Positions 46,001 through 57,673 of a DNA stretch of 64,000 nt are shown here, one piece after another. Positions within the stretch are counted from its first letter, which is position 1. Each line of letters opens with the position of its first letter. The stretch is taken from contig PUDQ02000066.1 in assembly GCA_002964805.2 (NCBI GenBank), positions 620,001-684,000 on the forward strand, given 5' to 3'. The position numbers and the translations under genes were made by a program. Under the pieces are notes generated by a model that saw nothing but the letters and a program-made list of their open reading frames with translations, ran no database searches and was not told the origin of the DNA. The stretch is from Trametes villosa (Eukaryota; Basidiomycota; Agaricomycetes; Polyporales; Polyporaceae).

Positions 46001-47908
46001 TCACAAAAACTCACCATTTCTTTCCAGATCTCGTGGATGTCCTGTTCCGAGTCTCAGCTTCGCGCACGATAATCAGACCCACAAAACGCACTGGATCAAC
46101 GATTCGGTCATGAGAGCCCGAAGTTACCGCCTGAATGACACGATCGCCCTCGTGGTGGACCATCCGCCGCATCTCCTCCGCAAGCTCTCTCTTTTGCAGC
46201 TCGAACTTCGACATGAACACCGCCATGTTGCTCTCGATGGCACTTTCGGGGTTATTTGACAGCTCGTGCTTGAGCGCAACGACATCGACCTTTTCGCTGT
46301 AGCTATCGTGCTCGGGTCCCTCGCTCCGTGCGGCGTGCTTCGGTGCTGGAGCGGAGCTGAGTGACCTGTGCTGCAACAGCTGGTTCAGCGTCTTATCGTT
46401 CTTCCGTACCGCGTCCGGTCCGCCCTCCTTCTCAACAACGGCCGCGATGTCACTGTATTCCTGGGTTGTCGCGCTGGTGAAGAATTTGACCAGAACATCG
46501 ATCTTCAATTCGAGCGAGTCGAGCTTGACATTGGCGTGGTCGACACCCGCCCCTGTGTGGATAGAGAGCGCGAAAACAAACTCCTCTTGGCGCTTCGCGA
46601 AGCATTTGATGAAGCCCTCCAGCGTGTCTTCCCAAAATGAGCTCTGGATAACCTTGATAACGATGTGCTTCTTCGCGTAGGTGTCGCACACATTCCCGCA
46701 AGAGGTGATGTCGGCTGCCGTGCGCTTGACGAGGTCCTGCATTCGCGCCAAGTTGACTGTCGTACCGTCAAGGTCTAGGCTTTTACTGTCCTTGATGGTG
46801 CGTAGCCTAAGCGGAAACGGTAAAATGAAGTGGTGTGTATAATACACTGCCGACGTACTGCAGTAGAGCCCCCATCATGTCCCCCATCTGGAGGAATAGC
46901 GCCCCGATCTTCTTGTCGTTGGTCCGGCGCTTCAGATTGAGTTCGACGACGACTTGAAACGCCTCGACAACCACTTAATAGCAGTCAGCAGCGAAGAATT
47001 GAGCAAATAAACCAGCGCCTACCGACCTCCGATGAACGGATGCGCCTTGGCTATGTCTGCCAGCATCCTCGCAAGGCCGGGGAGGGTGTCGACAAGCGTA
47101 TTCACGCCATCACGGACGACCTTCATGGCGGCGCTCTTGCATGCGTTCCTACTCGACATATGAAGGAAGACGAAGTTGCACGGAGAATGCTCACCTCCGC
47201 TGCTCTTTTGGCTGCCTCAGCTGCATCCCCTAGGGAAATTGGCACGCCGAGATTTAAATATTCCGTCGCGGCACGTAGAAGGTGGACCTCACGCACCAGC
47301 CTTGTTCATAGCCTCGGTGCTAGTCGAGACTAGATATTGGGCGTTGTTGACTTGAGCACGCTGTAGGTTCTTGGACGCCGTGTCTAGGCGGTTTTTTATG
47401 TCGTCTTCCTCGTTGTACTCCGTATTCGTTGTTGGGAGCCCTTGAGCTTCGCTCCCCAGCGCGGGGTCTCTGGCGACGACGTCGGCGGCAGGAGGCACTT
47501 GAGGTGCGGCTGAATCCATGACTTTCAGAGGGTCCTCTACGGTCACTTTCTCGTGGCGCTTCGCGAGCTGAGAGCTTCTGCGGAGAAGCTTCAGGCTCTT
47601 GAGCTTGAAAACAGTCTTGAGCTTCGGCCACCGAGGCATCGTTACTCTGCGAGTCTCGGGGGAATGTGGTGGTTGGTAAGCTCTGCGCTGGAGCATTCGC
47701 TGGTATATAAATACTGGGCGCCACAAGGAAGCCGCGTGCTGCTTCATCTCGGGCGAAGCATGTCAATACGTCACGGATATCAGGAGGAAGTCCACCCCGA
47801 ACTTACGGTTATGAGTTCCCCTTCAGTCAGAGTCGGAGGTGGGGCGAGAACGATATCTGCTACGCTTCCGGGCACGCTGCTCGAGTCCTTGTGAGTACGC
47901 CTAGGCAT
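43074..47908 (-). CDS. EF-hand and double ZZ zinc-finger protein (basidiomycete family)
   Basis: Long multi-exon gene of an expanded agaricomycete family. The start MPRRTHKDSSSVPGS is the most likely one; exons between 47830 and 47650 are uncertain. A helical N-terminal region follows, resembling the N-terminal domains of fungal STAND-type proteins: LPGLARMLADIAKAHPFIG, then KRRTNDKKIGALFLQMGDMM and CDTYAKKHIVIKVIQ. An EF-hand loop is complete (DDDASGFITIAE, about 45760), followed by FTAARPKGWSLPHWLAYW, which crosses an intron. The C-terminal third has a beta-rich segment (GKTLSGNWGDPEDDG), a first ZZ-type finger (CDACGEYIFGARLMCLKC), a second (CISCSSAISYTCWYCIEC) and a terminal coiled coil with three exact heptads of S-x-V-x-D-Q-L. 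Calcium binding and a signalling or scaffold role are inferred from the domains; the function of the family is unknown. Confidence 0.78.
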
Positions 47909-49233
47909 GGTACAAGCGGGAAGAGCGAACGGAATCGTCGCCCAGTTTAGTCCGTGTATGGGGTAATACCAGCCCCTTAGACGCATATTTCCAAGGTAGC
48001 TCTGATCCTTGGCTTAGGAAGGGCCAATAATATGGTAGATCCTCGAGGTGCCGTAGCGGAAGGAGGATCTGTCCTAGGGCGCTTGGCGACGTTCGAGCGA
48101 GGAGATATTCGCGCGTGCAAGTCGATTTCACCGCCGCAGGCTGGATGACGTACAAGTCGCTTTCTCATAGAGATTGAGGGGACGGAGAAGGCCACGATGA
48201 TTGCTCGGGGCCGAGCTTGTAGAAGTGTGCGGACTCCGTGGAGACAGGTCTAGAGCGAAAAACGAGTTCGAGCGTTCTAACCACCCAAATAGAGCGCGTA
48301 TCCGCGCAAGGTTCGTGGCATATACCGCTTGTATATCTACGGAGTTAAAACGGGAGGTCAAACTCGGGTAGCGAACTCGTTCATGGGATTTGCGTACCTT
48401 ATGATCCTGGGGGATTGACAGGTCAGGAGCCCGTTTTCTCTGCACACTGGCGTACTGCAGTCCACAAGCATTAAAAACAATCAAGATCCGCAATTGCGAG
48501 GGTGTTGTAATGGTAACCTAGTCGGTAGGGTCATGGGAGACGTCTGAGACGAGGAGGAGGGACGGGACGGTTTGGTGCTGTTTAGTGTCGGTGCCCCCAC
48601 GTGGCACACAGGTGTCAGCAAGCGCTCAAGCTTTTGGCGGGTTTTCCGATTCCTCCAGCCTCGACTTCGTCGCAAGTACTCGAACCTAGTGAGTCTGCTA
48701 CTTACTAAAATATTCATCAGTGGATTGCCTGCGGAAGCCATAAGCCGCGCACACTAGAAGGTTCGCTCCCGGTAAGCACAGTAGCTACCCGAATCGACAC
48801 TGATATGCTGCACCGTCTAGTACTTGTCATTGCTACGGATTGCCCTAGATTACCTGCCAAGTTGTAGACATTGGGACAGTCCAAGTGCACTCACGGTGGA
48901 GCTCACGTTCGTATCATAAACTCTTGGATGCTCACTTATGCCCATTAGGTTAATTGTGTTGTCTCCTTTACGCTCAAAGCATGTTCAACTGTTCACCACG
49001 TGCACGGCCACTTCATTGCAATCCAGCCGGAGGTTGATTTGCCACGAATTCTAGAAGAGCCCGATGCATGCCTACCCCCATACGGAGGAGGCTGACCGGA
49101 CGAGGCTGACACCAGCTAGGATGTACTCTGCACGCGTCCTCGTCAGCTCTCCCCAACCTCTCTATCTTCCCCTCCCCCACCCTCCGGGACGGCATTTCCT
49201 TGTTCCTCCTGTTCACGCTCTCTGCTCTTCGAG
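47909..49233. other. 1.3 kb divergent spacer
   Basis: Lies between the start of the ZZ/EF-hand gene (-) and the start of the next gene (+). It is comparatively AT-rich at 48440-49000. The last 80 bp before 49234 form a CT-rich leader (tctatcttcccctcccccac). No gene or tRNA was found; a tRNA B-box-like word at about 48760 lacks the invariant A. Confidence 0.5.
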
Positions 49234-50956
49234 ATGGACTCCGCTGCTTACTCCATCTCGCACTCTGGTCGCAACGCCATCACCTCGGTCACTCCTGCCA
49301 ACGTCTTCGCACTCATCTTCGAGATCCTGGTCTTCATCCTGATTGTCCTCAGCATCGTCACCCTCGTCCGCCGCTACTCTAGCCGCCGTGCTCAGACTCA
49401 GACCCCGGCTCAGACTACCTTCGGTGTTGACCTCGAAGTCCAGGCTGGCCGCTCCGTCAAGCACGCGTCGCCATCCTCTCGGATTTCTATGCTCTTTGGG
49501 CGACTTCGTTCTAGGTCCCGCGATGAATGTCTGGGCGACACTGCAGCACTGCTAGAGAAGGACGGCTCTGAGACCTTGCCTACTCCTGTGTCATCGAGTC
49601 CGCGTTCCTCTTTGCCAAACGGGACGTCGTTCCTCCACAAGCTCAGCGGTCATTTCGGTGGAATCACCGCAGCCGATGTGAAGGTCAGCCTGCCCCGCAC
49701 TGCCTTTCCAAACGACTCCCGCTGACGTCTCGCAGTCCGTTGTTCAGCCAAAGCCGTCACACTTGATTGTGCGATCCTGCCATTCGAGAGTCGGCGGCTC
49801 GGGGGTCCACCCGCACATAAGGACCCTCCAGCACGGTATCAGAGAGCTTCCCGTCGAGATACCACAGATCGTCATCACGCCTCCAGAGGAGACCGTCGTT
49901 CTCGAAAGCTCTGAGACAGAGATGTTCAGCCCCGCGTCGACCTACTCCGAGCCCGACTCGCCGACAATCGCGACTCCGCCCCTCGAGTCCTCCACCGACG
50001 CCTACGTGCGCATCGCCGACGGCGAAGAAAGCCATTTCTCGGTCCCTTTCCCCTCCTGGGAGACCGCCGCTGAAGCGGAGAACGTCGTCGCCTCAGGAAA
50101 CGCTCTGCAGCTGGGCGAGCCGCTTGTCAAGAGCATCGTTACATCGGAGTCAGACGACGCAGCTGCTCAGCCTACCCTCCCTCTCTCGTCTTCGACGGAT
50201 ATCCTCTCTCACGTTCTATTCTCCATCGATGACGAAGAGGATACCGATGAGGGACAAGAGGCTCGGTCCACTGCCTCCCTTCAGGTGGACGCAACTACCA
50301 CCGCCGTTCTCCCGGACGGCTCGACCCAAGCCATCGACGACGAGAAGCCCGAGGCGCCAAGGATCATCAACGCTTGCGCTCAGTTGGACCCTGCCCCCAT
50401 CCGCGAGTTCCTGCTCACAGGCCCCGCGCTCGTCACTCCTATCAACAACTCCGCTGTCTACGGCGCGTCGTCGGATGCTGAAGAAGAGGAAGACTGGGAG
50501 AAGGCGTTCCGCGTGGGCGGACGTCTCCTCGGCGCGTTCTCCTCTCCGCCCTCATGCGACAGCTTCGACGAGGATGACGACTACGGCTGCGACCTCGATG
50601 ACCAGCCGGGAGAGGAATACCTTGTCCTGCAGAAGACGAAGGCGGCCCATCAGGTTCAAGTTCACTCCCCGCACGCGGACATCCCTTGCTTCTCTGCCAC
50701 GGTTGAGTGGTACGAATCCGCGTCGTCTGTTCCGTCGGACTCGGAGGGCATCGACTCCCACTCTGACCACGACAACACTGGAAGCGACCTGGAGAACGAC
50801 TCGTCCTTTTACTCGTGCTCCGGGTCTTCCTACACCGAAGATGTCTCCGAGGCCGACGACTCGTTCTTCAAAGTAGGGCCGAGCATCGACTTCGAGCCTG
50901 CGACGGCGCTATCAGCCCTCGAGCGTTTCTGCGTCGAGCGCTGCGCCACCAACTAA
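49234..50956 (+). CDS. Orphan single-pass membrane protein with acidic cytosolic tail
   Basis: Two exons (49234-49683 and 49736-50956, intron phase 0) give 556 residues. One hydrophobic helix lies at about residues 25-45 (VFALIFEILVFILIVLSIV), followed by the basic RRYSSRRAQ, which predicts the N-terminus outside or in the lumen and the long tail in the cytosol. The tail is Ser/Asp/Glu-rich, with DEEEDTDEG-like and AEEEEDWEKAFRVGGRL segments and many SP/TP sites. No domain is recognised. The short lumenal part carries only a serine/threonine-rich stretch. The CT-rich leader suggests good expression. A plasma-membrane or ER adaptor is possible but not shown. Confidence 0.78.
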
Positions 50957-51859
50957 GGCCCATCCTGAAGTTCAGCTACCCACTCAGCATGTCTCGCCTC
51001 GGCGGCTCTCAGCCAAACTACCCCCACCTGCCTCATCTCTCCTGCGATCTCGCAAAGGCTCTTCCCCAACCATATCTCCCCCGCATGTCTACGGCTCCTC
51101 ATCTTCCGGCGCACCTGTTACTAGTACCCAGCATATCTCGGCTCGCTTAGGCTTCTCTCTCATTCTCGACCGTGTACGTCTCATGGCTCCCCTATATCTC
51201 GAGCTCCTGGTCCCCTCCCGTATCATTTCTCATGTCTACTATCTCTATCATCGATATACCTGGCTCTCAGACTCACCAGCGCTTGACGCAGAGTGCTCGC
51301 TGCACTAGCCTTGCACTGGGTTACGAATTGGACCATGCCAGCGGCTTTCACCCGACAAACTCGTTCGCTACTAGTCGTGTGCCTAGGCCCTTCGCTTTCT
51401 ACGCTCAAATGATATCATTGCTAGAGGTCTCGCCTGATTATGTCGAGTCGGAGTCGAGGCCGCGGGGGTAGAGGCTCGGATGTCCATTGGCGCCTGTGCA
51501 CATCCGCCGTCCACACTCCCAATATGGCAGGTGTAGTAGTCGGCCCACGCTCCTCCGCTGGACGCGTTCGGAACTGCACCGCCCAAACGCGGCTCAGAAG
51601 AGCGCGCTCGCGGGCCGCGCGTCCATTTTCCACACTTCGCCTGGCCCACACGGTCCGCTACCAACGATCGCTCGTCGTCCCGACATCCACGTTCTCGAGT
51701 GCGCGCCGCCCTCGCGCTACGGCGTTTCCTTCCCCAGAAGGCAGAAAGCGCGGGTCGGAGCCGTCGTAGTGTCCCAATGCGGCGCCCTGCGCGTCGGGTG
51801 GACACTTCGACACTACCGCGTCCGGGGCGCGATCTTCCGCCTGCGCTGCGCTGGGGGAG

Positions 51860-51867
51860 TATAAGTA
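51860..51867 (+). promoter_or_regulatory. TATA box of the gene at 52001
   Basis: TATAAGTA, 134 bp upstream of the start codon. Confidence 0.5.
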
Positions 51868-51934
51868 CGGTGGGTCTTTGCGGGGATGTTCGAACAGAAA
51901 CTTGACCCACACTCCCTCTACCACCACTCGACTA

Positions 51935-51962
51935 CTCGAACACTCGAACACTCGAACACTCG
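51935..51962 (+). repeat. 8-bp tandem repeat in the 5' leader
   Basis: Three and a half exact copies of ctcgaaca, 40-65 bp before the start codon at 52001 and downstream of the TATA box, so probably transcribed as part of the 5' UTR. Confidence 0.8.
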
Positions 51963-52000
51963 TACTATTCGCACACTCGCCAAGCAACTAGCCTCGCAAG

Positions 52001-53448
52001 ATGTATACAACCAGAACCTCGATGCCGACTGCGACGTTCCCTCCGTTCGAGACGAGCTACTGGGACATGCCCGAGAGCGGCTTCACGCTGTATATCGCGT
52101 TACCGGACCACCCGGTATTGAAGCTCGTACGTGCACACCTCGCAGAGCGATATGCATAGCCCTGACTTCTCCGTTCATCGCAGTATCTCTTCACATTGCT
52201 CGTCGCCCTCATCGTGATGTTGACATCGCTCAAAGACTCTGTACGATCCCTCTACGCCCGAAGACTCGCAAGACCCGCCGCACCCAAACGCACTCACTCG
52301 AAACGCAGCACCGACGAAGCCCCTGAGAACCAGTCGGCCACCAGGACGTCCGAATGGGCCTCCGCCCAACTCCTGCTCGAAGACGTCCTCCCTCCCCCTT
52401 CCCCCTCGCCGATGCCATCCCTCGACCCGCGCCGCTCCCAGTCGCAATCTCGCCCCCACAACCCGCGCATGACGCAGACGCTCAAGAGAACGCGTTCGTT
52501 CTCCGCCCACGTCCTCGAGAACAGCACACGCCCGCTCGTCATCGCCCAGCGCGCCGTCGTCAACCAGTTCACCACAATGGGCCGCGAGGTCCTCCGGCCG
52601 ATGCTTACCACCCGCCGCCGCGCCACACAGGCTGCGCCCGCCGTCCCGGAGTTCGACACCCCGACTGCAAGCAGCGCGAGCGCCAGTTCCGATTCAGCCC
52701 GGTCCTCGATGGACTCTACCGCGGCGCCATCGCAAGGCTCGTCAGCCGCCTCCGCGGCTTCCGCGCCGGCCTCCAACGCCAGCCGCACTTCCTCTGGAAA
52801 GAAAGCCGGCCGATTCCTCGCCAAGACCCGCATCTTCGCCTTCACGCGCACTATAGTCATGCCGTCCTCCGCACCCTCCACCCCCGAGCGCACTAAGCAG
52901 TCTTCGGGCCGGACCACCCCGAGCGTCAAGGGCCCCCGGCGCACCGCGAACAAGAACGGCGAGCCTCTTCGCTATGCGCGCCCTGCGCGCCCGGAGCACC
53001 AGATGACGGAGGTGATCTTCGAAACGCGCTTCGAGAGCCCGGTCAAGGGCCTCTTCGGCGGCAGGAAGGCCAAGGCCAACAAAGGTGTGTGCACACTCGT
53101 CTGCTCCGTTCTGACCGACGCTGACCTGGGTCGTCCGCAGCAGGAGGTAGCCCGACTAAGAAGAGGACCATCCAGGAGGGCTTCGGGCTCATGAAGAGCA
53201 GCGTCAGCCTCCGCCGCCTGTTCTGCTCCGGCGAGACCCCAGCCGGAGCCGTAGGAGAGGTTTCCGGATCAGAGGAAAGCTTTAGGTCGCGCCGCTCTAG
53301 CCTGAGCTCGGCTACTTCGGGCGCGACCTCCTCCATGCAATCCAGCGTCGTCTTCGAGGGGGCAGACGGCATGCTCGACGCCGTTCCCCCCACTGTTCCC
53401 CGCGCCCCGACCTCCTCCGCCGTGACGAGCACCTGCTCTCGCGGCTAG
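52001..53448 (+). CDS. Orphan single-pass membrane protein, basic and serine-rich
   Basis: Three exons encode about 440 residues. The start MYTTRTSMPTATFPPFETSY is followed by GFTLYIALPDHP; after intron 1 comes a hydrophobic helix (LFTLLVALIVMLTSL) and then a strongly basic stretch (RSLYARRLARPAAPKR), which places the long C-terminal part in the cytosol. That part is rich in Ser, Arg, Pro and Ala with low complexity. A conserved-looking block MTEVIFETRFESPVKGLFGG lies near residue 330, and after intron 2 comes KKRTIQEGFGLMKSSVSLRRLF. No family recognised. Layout resembles the gene at 49234 (short lumenal N-terminus, one helix, long disordered tail), but the sequences are not clearly related. 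Confidence 0.75.
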
Positions 53449-54224
53449 GGCAGGATGGCTCGGAAGCCACCTAGAGTCGCGGATGAGGCAGGGCCTCGGA
53501 CACTTGTTGCACCACTATGGACTTTGACTGTTGCTCTTGAACCATTGGAAATTGGGTGTCGAACGCTCTGCATGTCATACTATACCAGGAACCACACATC
53601 TATGCCACTATAAACGAATCTCCTACCTTACACGCCGTTGTCTCAGTCGAACCAGGGCGCGACCCCAAGCTCAGTAGACCTGGTTGAGGTAAACTTTCGA
53701 GCCCTACGAGTCTGCCCGACTTACTTTGACGCGCTGTGACGTATGGGACACGTGCTTGTGACCAGGCGCGTGCCCTGCGCGTCTTCGCGCTGGTGGCGCC
53801 GGTGAGCAGCTGCTCTTGCCAGTGACCACTTCCGGGTGGTTGTGAGTGTGAAGAATCGCCTTGATCATAGACCGCTAGGGAACCTGTGCGTGCGAGATAC
53901 GAAGCTGTATCTGTGAGTGATACGCGCAGTGATATCGCGCTCAGACTACTCACATAACGGTATAACTTTCAGATACCAATTTCACTTTCTTCTACCTCCA
54001 GTGAACGTGAGGCTGAACTACGAAGCCAGCATATCAGCAGTTTGTTGGCATACCTGCCTAAGCATAGTTCCTTGGACTTCATATCTGTACGTGATATCCA
54101 TGAGATTACCGGCCTCAGCGTTGACCTGAGCGTTCTGCAAACGTAGTGCATTATATCCTCCTTGCTCGGGGTACTACTCCAGGACAAAACATCTCGCCTG
54201 CGAGAACTTGTAGTGAATCTCGAA
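53449..54224. other. 780 bp spacer, nothing recognised
   Basis: Between two genes on the + strand. Moderately AT-rich at 53500-53600 and 53930-54130. No open frame of interest. Confidence 0.5.
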
Positions 54225-55685
54225 ATGGCCGAATTCGACCTCCGATTCTCGTCTACCTCTCAATCCGATGCCGGGACTTACAAGCTCCTCGAGCTCCCAG
54301 CAGACCTCTGCAAGCTCGTCGAAGGGGCTGCAGAGGGCGCAAATCCTCCTCGGTACGTGGCACCAAGGTTGTTGCTCTAGATGTGCATCTAACATGTACT
54401 ACCGCGCTTTCTAGCTTGACTATCAAGGGCGCGTCTGACGAGGACGCAGTCCTTTGCACGGAAAACAAGACATATACCGTCCGTTCCATCGTGCTCTCGA
54501 ACTCCGTCCTAGTCGTCACCCGCGACCCCGGAGATGCGGAGGCGGATATTATCGATGAGCCTTCCGAAGACGTCGTCATCCGTGACCAGCTTAACGAAAT
54601 CCTCGAGCTCGTACCCAGCGTGCCACGACTACACCGGCTAAACGGTCTTCTGAGAGGACGAGAGTACGATGAGGGGCACGAAGATGAGGATATGATGAGT
54701 GAGGACGACGACGATAACCCTGTGGGTGCTGGAACCCTTCCGCGGCATTGGCCATACTCACGACGCGCGCTAGCAGAAGAAGAAAACGAAGTTCACGTAT
54801 GAGGACGCGCGGATGACGATTCAGGCGAGCGATGCTGAGCTCGACAAGGGCCTCCGTGACCGCCGTGTACTCATCATCAAAGGTACGCTCCTCATCCGAG
54901 CTCGGGGGGCCTAACTCATACTTATATCACTCACCCAGATGAACTCCGCCCCATCGCGCCGTCCTACCTGCGCGCCGTTCTCGAGCGCCTCCTCGACGCC
55001 CTCGTCTCCGAGTCCCTGCCACACACCGACGCGCCGCTCACAACACTCTTGATCGCTCTAGAGGAGCACGACATCCCGCGGGACGTCACCCGTCAGGTGA
55101 TGCGCTGGTTCGGGCGCATCGATGAAGGCGAGCTTGGGTCGACGTGGGAGATGGACGTGGAGGCTGTCGTGCGCGAGGTTGGGCTGGGCATCCTCCGTGC
55201 GTACCGAGTGAGTACCATCTTATACGCATCGCGCGGTGCTTCAACTGATGCGGGTGTGGGTAGGACGAGCCGATCGAAGAGAAAGAGTTTTTGGGACTGT
55301 GGCGCAAGGCTGTCGGGGACACGTTCGAAGGGCGCGTCTCCCTCGCTCTCCTCTCCGTACGTCGATCCCACACTCAATACACCCACGACCTACACATACT
55401 GACAACCCGCAGGGCAACTACCTCACCTCCACAGACACGCTCACCGACCCGCCCACGTCCCTGCTCACATATTACCCCTCGTCCGCCCTGCCCGTCGAGC
55501 CCAGCGCGCGCTTCGCGGAGCTCTTCCTCGCGCGCCCGCGCTGGAAGGGGGAGGAGATCGCGCCGTTCCTCGCGGACATCGCGGTCGACAACAAGGAGCG
55601 CGACAAGCTGCTGCTCAAGCACGCGCGCGCGATCACGGATCCGCAGGGGATCTGGTACACCGCGCGCGCGAAGTACAACGCGTAG
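54225..55685 (+). CDS. DCC1: Sister chromatid cohesion protein DCC1
   Basis: Nuclear subunit of the alternative clamp loader Ctf18-RFC (with Ctf8), which loads PCNA and supports cohesion during replication. The protein starts MAEFDLRFSSTSQSDAG; the conserved N-terminal barrel includes YKLLELPADLCKLVEG and LTIKGASDEDAVLCTENKTY, then VRSIVLSNSVLVV. A central stretch reads KFTYEDARMTIQASDAELDKGL. The C-terminal winged-helix part has RPIAPSYLRAVLERLLDALV, TRQVMRWFG, EKEFLGLWRKAVGDTF and WKGEEIAPFLADI, ending WYTARAKYNA. An acidic insert lies before the central block (EGHEDEDMMSEDDDD). Five introns, all frame-keeping. About 390 residues, as usual for the family. It converges on the DUF262 gene 190 bp away. 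Confidence 0.92.
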
Positions 55686-55875
55686 TAGTAGTAGCACATC
55701 CATTCAAATTCGTAGCGCGTGGGAGCAGGGAGAGGAGAGCGATTGTACAACAGATAACAATGTGAAGAGAATCCCAGGCAGAAACATGGCCACTCGAGCA
55801 AGGAGAACACCGCCTTCTACGCATACAATCGTCGCACTTCCGCAACGTACACCATTCCACGCAGGGCACACAGGC

Positions 55876-57673
55876 TCACTTGCGCTTGGGCTGCTTCTTG
55901 GGTTTGTACTCCTCCGCCTCCGACTCGGGGTCGTCATAGCCGCGTGCGCGCGCCTTCTTGCCCTTCTTGCTGCCGCTCGCCTTCGCGGGGCGCGGTGCGG
56001 CCTCGGACTCGTCGAGCACGCTCTCGATGAACACCCAGAGGTCGCGGATGATGTCGTTGCGCATGCGGATGTCCTGGTACTTCGCGCGGATGTGGTTCCG
56101 CATGTTGTTGATCGCCTCCGCCTGCTCTTCGAACGTGAAGTCGCGGAGCACATACAGCAGCACACCTAGGGTGACGATCTTCGATCAGTATATTGACGCC
56201 ACGGAAGGACATTGAGGCGCACCTGTGAAGACGAACTCGGCGGGGGACACGCGCTTGCTGATCGCCTTGAACGGGTAGTTAAACTCCTTCTCGTGCGCGA
56301 TATGCCAGAACGCGCGGAGCGTCGCCTGCATTGTCTCCTTGAACGCTGGCGCGGGCTCGTCCTGGCTGACGAGCCAGCGCTCTAGATTGTACGCGCTCGG
56401 CTGCGCGCGCTCGGGGTACTGCTTGCAGCAGTACACGAGCTGCGCGATGAGTTGGAAGTCGCGCCCGCGCGCGACGTCGACGTCGATCAGGTGCGTGAGC
56501 CCGTCCGGGCGCAGGATGAAGATCACTTCGAGCTCGGTGATGAGGCTCTGCCAGGGGGAGCTTATGGCTTGTAGTTTCTCTGCGGCGCGAGTGAGCGGAC
56601 TGTATGCGAGGTGATGGGTTCAATACTGACCGGCTGCTGAGAGAGGCATGCCAAGCTGCACTCTCTGGAAGATGTCGTGCTCGAGTGTGTGGGAGAGATC
56701 ACGATATTCAACTGGGGGATATTATCAGTAAAGTCGTGCTAGGAAGCAGCGTTGCACCTACCACAAGTGATCGTTTTACTCGCAAAGTCCTGCTTCCACT
56801 TCGCCGGCACCTCCTGGCGGTTGCTCTTCTGGGACTGTGCACGAGTGTACCACCAGCTCTTCCCTGTTTGCCAGTGTCGATCTGCGAGGAACATGAGTTA
56901 CGAGTGTCGACAGAAACGTCGAACTCACATGGAATCTGGGGGGATTGGGGTTAGGGCTGCTAAGACTGGATGCGACATGTTACCCAAACGCCACACCAAA
57001 CCGACAAACCGTCCGAAGACTAGTCTCGTCACCAGCCGGTATGCGGGTCCTTCCAAAAGGGGACGGACAGAACACCGAGCAGAGGACCCCTCTATAGAGC
57101 TGGTTTCGCACTCCGCCGTGTCCCCAAAAAGAGCGCCTCTACGAGGTCTGGTTACGAGACTATCCGGAGACATATGTCGCCTCATGCGCAGCCGACCAAC
57201 TGAACACATGAATGAAGATGGAAGGAAGACTCACTTGTCCGTCGAAGAACTTCTGGATCGAAGTCAAGCGCTGCTTGCCGTCCACACAGTGCCGCACCTC
57301 CTGCCCGTCTTCATTGAGGTATACAGCGAAGACAACAGGTGGGACGTAGTAGTTGCGCCAGATGGAGTCGAGGACCTTGATCTGCTTCTTCTCCGGCCAT
57401 ACGACATCTGGGAAGCAGTTAGAACGCGTCGCTCATCCTCGCGCCACTAGTACGCGCACCTCGCTGGTACGACGGGTTCAAGTCGATGACGCCTTCGTGT
57501 ATGAGAGCTGTTCGGAGCAGCCGTGAGTATATCGATCTCGCGCTCGCGTCCGAACACGCACCATGCAGCTGCTGTGTGGAGTACAATTTCGCTGCGGGGG
57601 CGAGCAGACGCGGCCCGAGGTCGAACTCGCCGTCATCGTCGTCGTACATCAGCTCATCTTTGTCTGAGTCCAT
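55876..57673 (-). CDS. DUF262 (ParB/GmrS-like) protein with basic C-terminus
   Basis: Fungal member of the DUF262 family, whose bacterial relatives (GmrSD) are nucleotide-dependent DNA endonucleases. The protein starts MDSDKDELMYDDDDGEFDLG. The signature is intact: LNPSYQRDVVWPEKK, then VDGKQRLTSIQKFFDG, the DGQR-like motif here reading DGKQR. Later blocks include KWKQDFASKTIT, FQRVQLGMPLSAAEKLQAI and LIAQLVYCCKQYPERAQPS. The tail is lysine-rich (SKKGKKARARG, KPKKQPKRK) and suggests a nuclear protein. Eight or more exons; one appears to be only 7 nt long (about 56930-56936). DUF262 proteins of fungi have no assigned function that I know of. No HNH (DUF1524) domain follows, so cleavage activity is uncertain. 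Confidence 0.85.

Larger units (their letters stand above)
50957..52000. other. 1.0 kb spacer with promoter of the next gene
   Basis: Contains the 3' region of the gene at 49234 and a promoter with a TATA element and an 8-bp tandem repeat (separate entries). No gene recognised; the overlapping frames at 51400-51900 have no family resemblance. Confidence 0.5.

Noticed and set aside
48755..48775. Second tRNA B-box-like word ggttcgctccc
   Set aside because: The invariant A58 is replaced by C and no cloverleaf can be drawn around it.
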